From: Galaxea fascicularis
Taxonomy: Eukaryota > Cnidaria > Anthozoa > Scleractinia > Euphylliidae
Length of the DNA stretch: 64,000 nt
Reading direction: 5' to 3'
NCBI GenBank assembly: GCA_948470475.1
Contig: OX419346.1
Coordinates: 3,746,231 to 3,810,230 of the forward strand
In this document: positions 50,301-59,300 of the stretch, in pieces
Position numbering within the stretch: position 1 is the first letter of the stretch
Layout of the letters: each line of letters starts with the position of its first letter
Notes under the pieces: model-generated
What the model saw: only the letters and a program-made list of their open reading frames with translations
Databases searched by the model: none
What the model was told of the DNA's origin: nothing
Translations under genes and position numbers: made by a program

Positions 50301-53291
50301 TACTGTGGCTACCTGCAAAGATAAGGACAAAATAACCGTTTATTTTTGTTGACCTGAAGTCACCTTGGCGCCTCTCCCGACTGTGTCTAAGAAAACCTAA
50401 GCTGGGGTGCCTGTTATTTGAGAGCAAAATGGATAGCGACTTTAAAGTTTGCAGTTACAAGGAACCTCATTCTGGTTGGGCCACTACCAAACGTTCACAT
50501 TCAACACTTCGCCAACCCTTAATTCGCAAAAACTAGCTCAGAGAACGAAGCAAAGGCTGAATGGATCTGCAAAGACGACGATGATGAGGATTTATATAGG
50601 CTTTTATCCAAAGGGCTCAAAGCGCTTTACAACACTTTTTGGGGGACTTTGCCAGACTGCTTTTTAGGCGCAAATTGCAGCCACGCAGTTTACAATCTTA
50701 TTTGAATGAATAGTAGGATCAACACAGGTGCCCCCAGAACAGAATAAGTTATAGACCATCACAGCGGGGACTACGTCCCCTACTCTTTCCGATCAGTGTG
50801 TGGGTTCTTTAACGTCCCACACCAGTACTGCGAGACGGGACTTCCGGTTTAATCGTCCTTATCCGAGAAGACTAGAAAGTCTAACCATTTGCAGATGTCA
50901 TTACAAAGGTAGCATTTTCTCCTCAGTGTTTTTAAAGACCGTGAGTGTTGGTCCGGGCCGGGCTTGAACCCCCGACCTCCCGCACAGAGGTCCGGTGCTC
51001 TACCACTGAGCCAACCGGCTCACAAAGGCTGAATGAATCCGCAAAGATTCGCAAGGAATGATCCACGATGTTCGCTAGAAGCCAAGCACATGATGAGGGG
51101 CACCCAACCTGCAGATTGCTTGCACAAATAAGCAACATTGGCTCGAGTTTAACCTTGCCTAAATTACATTTAGCCGTATTACTGGATAGCAAGTCTTTAC
51201 CAGCAGGAAGCTTCTTGGTTACAACTTTACCATTAAAACATAAGAATCAACATGGCATAGCCCCTTTGATCCAACTCAAGATTAAACACGCCATCAGTAG
51301 GTCATTTGCATAAGAAAATGTGACACGTACCGTATTTTCCAAGTTACTCAACTGGTTTCTTAACCGAGACCGCTCGTCCTCCAGCTCTTCACGAAGCTAA
51401 ACAAAAAGGAAAGCGAATCAATATTCCAGAGTTAAAACAACAGCAACACAACATTTAGAGCGGTTAAAAATTGAGCGTCAAAAGTAATCGGTGTTTGTTT
51501 TAGATTTGCTTCACTTCGCGCTGTGATTGGTTAACAACATTCGCGCCACTTTCTCAGCCAATAAGAAGCAAAACAAAAACCAATCGCGAATTGTACGCAC
51601 GCATTTTCCCGCGCTTGGCGCCGGTTGCACTTAATTACTTCAGATTCTGATTGGTTCACTGAGCTGCTTTCGTCTGTTGCGATTGGTCGGAGTAATTTGC
51701 GTTAGTTTTGATTTTACGACAACTGTACTAACAAAAGGAAAGATGAAGCCGAGAGAGATGGAATGACAAAAGAATCTAAAGTTGTATGCTTCAATTCTTT
51801 TTAAAAGAAGAGAAAGGGATGGGCTGGTGGTGCAATACCCTTAGTTAAAACTGAATTGCTGAAAAATGCAAGACGGATATAAGATGGATCATGAATACCT
51901 TAATCTGCATGTCTAGCGACGTTTCGGATTGTACAAGTTTCTTCGATGTCTCGTTAAGTTCCTGAAACAAATCAACAACCATCAAATGAGAAACAAGGAA
52001 TGACAGTATTTAACAAAGGAACACACAAAAGAGAACAACAAAAAGTTCACAAAATTATGATGTGAACGAGAAAGAACGATCAAGATTCAAACCTGCTGTA
52101 AATCTCTGATTTGAGCTTTCTGTTGGGCGCTCTTTTCTTTCCCTTTGTCGACATCAGATTTGAGTTTGTTGATCGTCTCCAAAAGCGTTTCTTGTTTCTC
52201 TATCATGATTTGCTTACTCTACCATGAAAAAGATAAATAAACTGTATTAAATGTTTGCCAATGGAAGCTCGCCAGCATAAATTAAGGACTCCATAAAATG
52301 AGGCGAGTTATTAACGTACCTTCTCGAAATCCAACCTCGACGAAGCAAGCATTGAATTAAATTTCTCCTGTAGAGCAAACATTTAGACATAATAAATTTA
52401 AATAAAACAAAGGACAAATTAAACAAAACAGATAACTGGTAACAGAAGAAAAAAAAAAAAGGTTTATAACGGTGCCAAGTGCGGAAAAAAAAAGTATTGC
52501 GATCAGAAGGAGCTGTCAACAAGTTAAGATTGCAAACACCAGTTTGACAGCACTTTTCCAGTAAGTAAAGACAGAGTGAGCTAGGAATGATCCACCATAA
52601 ATAAAGTGCTGGAAACCGGTGTTAACCAAGCAACAAATGCGAAAAAAAAAAGCATGGTGCAAGAAAAGACATGCTAATAACTTTACCTCTGATCTTAAAG
52701 AAGCCTCTTCGTGTTTTCTTAATTTTTCATTGCTTTCGTCCAATCGACGTCTTAGTGAGTCGCAATCACTGTGAAGACTGGAAATTCTAAAAAAAAAAAT
52801 GCGCCGACTTAATGTCACGAAATTCTAAAACGTGATTGGCTATCAAAACTATGCTTTTGAGCAATAATAGGACAGTGTAATACACCATTTTGCTAATGCT
52901 AAGTTCCAAGGAATTGTGGGTAGATCCAGTCCTTTGTGGGAGCAAACGGCTGTTTGCCCACACGAAGGACTAGATCTACCCACAATTCGCTCTGAAGTGA
53001 TCATTAGCGAAATAGTGTACTGATTGCCACGCCTAAGTAATTTGACACTAAGTACGCGCCATCATGCACGCTGCAAGAAGAAAGTTGCACTAAAACATTG
53101 AAAAAAGTGCAATGATGTTTCATCAGATAAGTGATAAACAAAGAAAAGTTAAACGCGATTGTCATGCATCTCATAAGAGACTTGAGGTCCTTGTATATGC
53201 GACTATCTAATAATGTACAAAAACTTCTAAAAGCTTTTACAAGCCCTGTACGGTGGTTAATTTACATTACCAAACTTCGTTGTGTTCTTCT

Positions 53292-53326
<35 letters not shown>

Positions 53327-56300
53327 CCCCCTTTATTTAATACAGGCCAGCTGCCCAATTTCGCCAGTCTTTTGGTACAAATTTAGTTTATATTTGGTAA
53401 CAACCTAACCAATTTTGTAAATACGAACTCTGATAGTCATTATCACTAAAGTCAAACGTCGTTTATCGTGACTTGTTGGGAGACCTAAAAAGGTCCGGAT
53501 AATCGAATGTATGATCATCGCTACCGCTATCTTCAGCTTTTTTTCACTTACTTGAGTTCAAAGCCTTCTAGTTTTGCGGTGAGTTTCGCATTTTGCTCCT
53601 GAGAAAGAAAATTGAATGTACGCTCGTTAACTTCACTTCAATAACTACACTGAGCAAATGTAATTTTACTCTCATTCTTAGAATGTTGAAAACTTAGTTG
53701 ACATCATACCTAGTTGTAGAAAACGTTACTACTAAGTCGTAATTGATAGAAAACCGACTTGATCTGAACTGTCAGCAGCTATGTTGTTTTATAGTGTAGG
53801 TAAAACTGGTTATTTGCCATGCAGCCCTGAAACAAATACAATAGCTTCAACAAAATTTTGTTCATTTGAAAGTAGTGTAAAGACAACTGCCTTCAAGCGA
53901 CAACGTTTAATTTACAAATTTACCTGGAAATTTCATCTTATCGAGTACGAAGACAATATCAAAGTGAGTACAGCTACCTTTTCTCGGCGAACATTCTCCT
54001 GCAATCGTTCAAATTGTGTCTTATGATGATCCGTATCTCGCTGTACAACGCTTAGTTGACTTCCTCGCTCATTTAGCATCACATTTGCTGTTTGCAGCTG
54101 TAAAAAAGAGCCAAGCTTTTGAACAGAATCGAACTTGAAACAAATTCAATAAATAATAACTCTTAAAATGTTGAACTCAACATGTATGGATCCAAACTCG
54201 CACCCACAGACCCAAACTGTAAGGAGAAAGTATATCCGCCGACACCGCCACCATAGGCTTTCTAACAAATTGATACACGCGTGCGGTCATGAAAAACTGC
54301 TAGCGGACGTAAAGGCGAAGCGCGAGCGCGTTTTTCTCAGGCGACCTGCAGTTTTTCTCGACTTAAAAATCCTCATGAACATCATCCTCTTACTGGGCTG
54401 GAAAACAACAGTAAAAAAACAAAACAAAACAAAACAAAAAAGGCAACAATTTTGATGTCAGAAAGGGAACCAAGCGCGTGCATATGCGAACGAAAGTTCA
54501 ATAAAACGTCTGGACATTTGTGCTCTGTTATTTCCAAGTACGCGTTTATTAAAAGCAATGCAACCTTAAAGCCAGTAAGGGACTGTTTTAACAAAACAGA
54601 AATTATTACCTCAATATCAAGGGTACTCGCTTTGTTTTCTGCCGCTTCTAGCTTCACCATCAAAGACTAAACAACAACGACAACTTTGTTAGTTTAGAGA
54701 TGAGTCTGGATGATAACATTAAAGTGTGACAATTAACGTGAAAGCTTTTTGGATGTATTTGGTGTGGTGATGCTTGATGTGCTATGATATGGTTTATACG
54801 TTTCTAAATCTGTCAATAAAATACGAAACTACTGTCAAGTGGTATTTCACAAATTCAGCACCGTCAGAGTAAAAGGATTATGATTCAATTCAAAACCGCA
54901 AAATCAATGAACCCAACGCACGTATATCTTACCTTGTTTGTTTCTTTCAGTGAAGCGGTTTCCTTCTCGAGTCTCAGCCTCGCTTGATAAAGTTCATCGC
55001 GCAAATTCTGCGCTTGTCTGGGAAACAAGTCAAATGCAAACGTTTTACAAGACATTACCTTACGCAACACTTACTAAAGTAACATCGTGACAGGTGTTAC
55101 GATTTACGGGTTCAAGTGAGAACCCTGGGACTACTAATATGCCCCAGTTTAAGTAGCAGGGGTTGTGGGGGCAACGTGGTGTACTCGTCTCCCACCAGTG
55201 TGCCCCGGGTTCGATTCCCTGACGCGGATTCGTGGGTTGAGTTTGTTGTTGGTCTTCTTCTTTTCTCCGGGGGGGGGGGGGGGGTTCTCCGGGTACTCCG
55301 GTTTTGTCCTCAAATAAAAAAAAACAACGTATCTAAATTCCAATTCGATCTGAATGGTGTCCCCAGTTAGCACCTTGCGTGCTAAATACATTGACTTAAA
55401 TTAAGTGACGTATTATATTTATTTCAACCACTTCAACTTTTCACAGGATGGGCGAAGAAAAAATAACCCATTACGGTAGACGATATGGCGCGCAGTAGGG
55501 AGTGAACATGTAAATACATAGACAAAAGCTACATACCTTTCCGCTTCCACTCTGCCAGTACTGGCTCTTTCAAGTTCTTTATCCGACTTTTCCAACCGCG
55601 ACCTCAGTGAGGAAATCTGATGAAACAAATCTATCCGTGAATGTCACTTCATTCTCATTATATTGCAGAGTGTTCAGAAATCGTTTTTCATCCCAAAGCT
55701 CTAAAGGGATATTTACAAGAGATTACACGACGTACCTCAGACTCCAGTCGAGCCCGCGTTTGCGTCTCGCTTTCCAACTTGCTGCTGATCTGCGCATGCT
55801 CGTTCCTTCCACTGGCCAGATGTGAGTCGAACTCGGCGCGAGTTTGTTGAAGAGCTTCCTCACTTTTGGCCTGTTGCAGTCAAACAAAATTACAAAAACA
55901 TCATCTATCAGAACTACTATATTACTATTTTCTTTCCGAATTCTGTGATAACGGCATCAAGATGACTTTTCACAGAGCTCATGTACATAAGAGAAGTCGC
56001 GAACCCACTTCACTACTGAACAACCTTACTTGACTACTTTCAGAACACGTGTACTTCTAAATAGTAACAGATATTCACCACTTTATCAGCTTTTTTCTGT
56101 AGTTTTTCCTTCAAAAGGGCAATTTCCTTTCCCATCGATGCTTTTGTAGCCTCCAGTCGAGCCTTGGTGTCAGCTAACTCCACCTGTAAAAACAGAAAAA
56201 TCACTGTAAGCATGCCCACAAGAACAACATATTTGCTAAAGCAACACTGCTGAGCTAAATGCCATCAGCCAATGTCGTGCTACAGGTCAAATGGAATCTG

Positions 56301-59300
56301 CAAAATCTTCCTTTTGAGTCGACATGAAAAACTAGAGTGAACTAACGTGACTTGAAAACTTTATATAAGTGTCAAAGGATGAGAGCGTGGCCATCCAAGT
56401 GCAAGGTACTTCAGAACATGTCCCTCTGGTGCTGTTGCTTATGTTGTTGAAACTGGCTCCAACTATTCACTCTGTGAAACAAATATTGATTAACTTCCTA
56501 ACTTCCTATTGTTTCTTATGCTGTACAAGGTGGTTCTACGTTTTGAGTCTGTGGATGAAACCCTAAAGTGTGACCATTCAAATGAGTTATTGAGCAGTTC
56601 TTTCTTGTGATGCTGTTTATTACGCTCTACAAGGTGGTTCTAACTTTTGAGTCTGTGGGTGAAATTCTATAGTGTGACCAATCAAAGCTACTTAGCAGTA
56701 CTTTCCTGTGATGCTGTTTATTGTGCTGCTTGTACACGGTAGATCTAACTTTTGAGTCTGTGGATGAAATCCTCAAGTGAGATCATTCACATGAAAGCTA
56801 CTGGACAGCAATTCCCTGTCTTTGTTAATACAAGCCGGTTCTGACTTTTGACACTGGATCAAATTCCAAAAACGCAATCATTCAAACTAAAATTATAGAG
56901 CAGTACGTTATGGTGGTACTCTTTGTTTGTTTTTAATAAAGATTTGAATTGTGAAAATTTCAATCTAAATACTAAAAACGAAACGATCCCTCCACATCTA
57001 ACCTGCGCTGCTCTAAGTTCTTCTCTCATCGAGCCACTACTGGCCTCATAGCTTTTCCGCGTCTGATCCACAGCCTCCAGTTGGTACAGAGCTTCAGTCT
57101 TCTGCAAGGAATGATTCCGTGATTCCTCAACTAAAACTTCATTCTTTCGTTTTTCGTCCTCCAGTAATTGGCTCTGAACCGTGCGAGCTTCTTGTTCCTC
57201 TGCCAAAGCTCTTTTCAGATCTCGTACATCGGATTCTAATTGTTGCAGGTTGTTTTTTATCGACTTGTTTTCAATTTGCTGCTGGCGTTTCTCGACTTCC
57301 AAGTTTTGGCGGTTTTCCAGTTCCCTGTAGGGTAATAAAAGGCAAGATACTGGTGCTAAAGTTAAAAGAAATAGCTCACAACATGCACGTACCGAAAACT
57401 AAATGTGAATTGAAAAATCAATGATACTGATGACGACGACGATAATGACAATGATATGTGGTCCAGAATTAAATAAATACTAATCGTGCCTCAAAACTTA
57501 TTTACCCCACCCCTCCCCACACCCTACCCCATAAAAAATGAACGGTCCCCAAGATCCAATCGGTTAAGGCGGCTATGTGTGAATTAGTTTAGTACACTTG
57601 CTCGCTAATCTGAATTAAATTAGCCGGCTTTCGAGCAACTGGGCCCACTTCAGCAGTGTTCAAGTCAAAAGTTAAAAGAATCGACAAAGCTTAATCATTG
57701 AGACTGTTCACATACTTAGCGAGTTTTTCCTCAGATCTTGTAATCTGCTCCTTGAGTTGATTGTGCAGCGCTTCTGACACCCGTCTGGCCTCACTCTCCT
57801 GGTCGTATTTATACTGCAGTGTTCTGTAAGCTGCTTCCACTTCCATTTTCAATCGCTCCGATTCCGACTTCTCTTTGGTTAGAATTTCCACTCTCCTGAT
57901 AAAGCAAAGAACAATAATCTCGTGAACCCTTTAGGCGCCCACATCAATATTTATATTCTGCTTGACGTTTTCCTGATAATTTTTATCAAGGTTGCCACTT
58001 GTACCATGTGTATGATTTAGAGATGGTTTTATTTGCCCACATAACAGCATAATTAAGAGCTGTTATGATTTAAAGAGCACGTAAGAATCATCGCACAAAC
58101 CATAACATATGATTCTTCAGCCTGAGTTGCTGCAGACAATTCCCTGACGTTTCACTGACTTTCAGGTACAGTTTAGAAATTTTCCTGACTTCATACACAA
58201 TTCACTGACTTTTCCTGATTTTTTCCCGACCGTGGCAACCATGTAAATGACACTTGTTGAAAGAATCTTGGGGCGCATTTATTGGGACTATTCCAAAATA
58301 GGAATCTCGGAATAGCCGGTTAGCGTGTTTTTATTTGGAACTTTAGTATTCCTTTCACGGAACGAACGGAATCTGCTCTCGACAGAATATAGTCTGTTCG
58401 GGTTCTACCGAATATGTGTTCTTTGGGAAAACGTTGGGGCGGGGAAATCGCAGAAAACTTGAAACAACAAAGGCCCAACTCTTCTAGAGTTGTAATCTTA
58501 AATCTGTTTTCTCGCTCCTGACCACCTGCGGACTAGAACACGTCTTTATAGTTTCTCTGTACTAATTGAGCACTTTTAGACAAAACTGTAATGTTATTTC
58601 GGGTTCCCACTAAACATCGCTCACGGTTTGTTTGTTTGAAATGACTTAATATTGGTGACATCAACGCTACATCTTCCACTTTTTAAATAAGGAAACAATG
58701 CCTGTTCTTACTCTTGCAGCTCAGCCAGGTCGCTCTCCATTTGTTTTCTGCTGGTTTCCAGCGCTACAATCCTCTCCCGCTGCTTGTCCACCTGCCGTTT
58801 GGACTCGCGAAGCGCTTCTTGAAGTCGAGCGAAACTTTGACTGTCTGAAACAAAAAGAAAATTCGCTTCAGTAAAATGCAGGTGGTAGAACGCAAAGAGA
58901 AAAAAACGGCGATTGCATACTTGAAAAGAAATAGCGACGGCAACGACGACCATAATAACTTGGTAGCGTTACAAGGACGCTGTAAAACTAAGTTTACAAT
59001 AAAAGAACAAGGATTTCCGTTGAGCATTGTGACATCAAGATCACCATTATGATGTAGGAAAATGCGCACGCTTTGGTCCAAGCGCACACCTCATACGTCA
59101 TAACGATACCACTGATATCGATGATTCAGACAACGTCGACATCGGATGATTTAGCAGAATCGATACTCGCGCGCAGTATCGTTTAATACTGGGCACCGTC
59201 GATATAAAGAAGTGATTAAAACGTATCGATACTCACTTGCAGTATCGTTTAATTCGATACACCGTCGATAGCGAGTATCTGAACTCACGTGCATTATCGT

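Noticed and set aside
50950..51021. Functional tRNA gene on the minus strand
   Set aside because: Good A and B boxes, but the T-stem and anticodon stem do not pair, and a SINE body follows; a second headless body copy exists.
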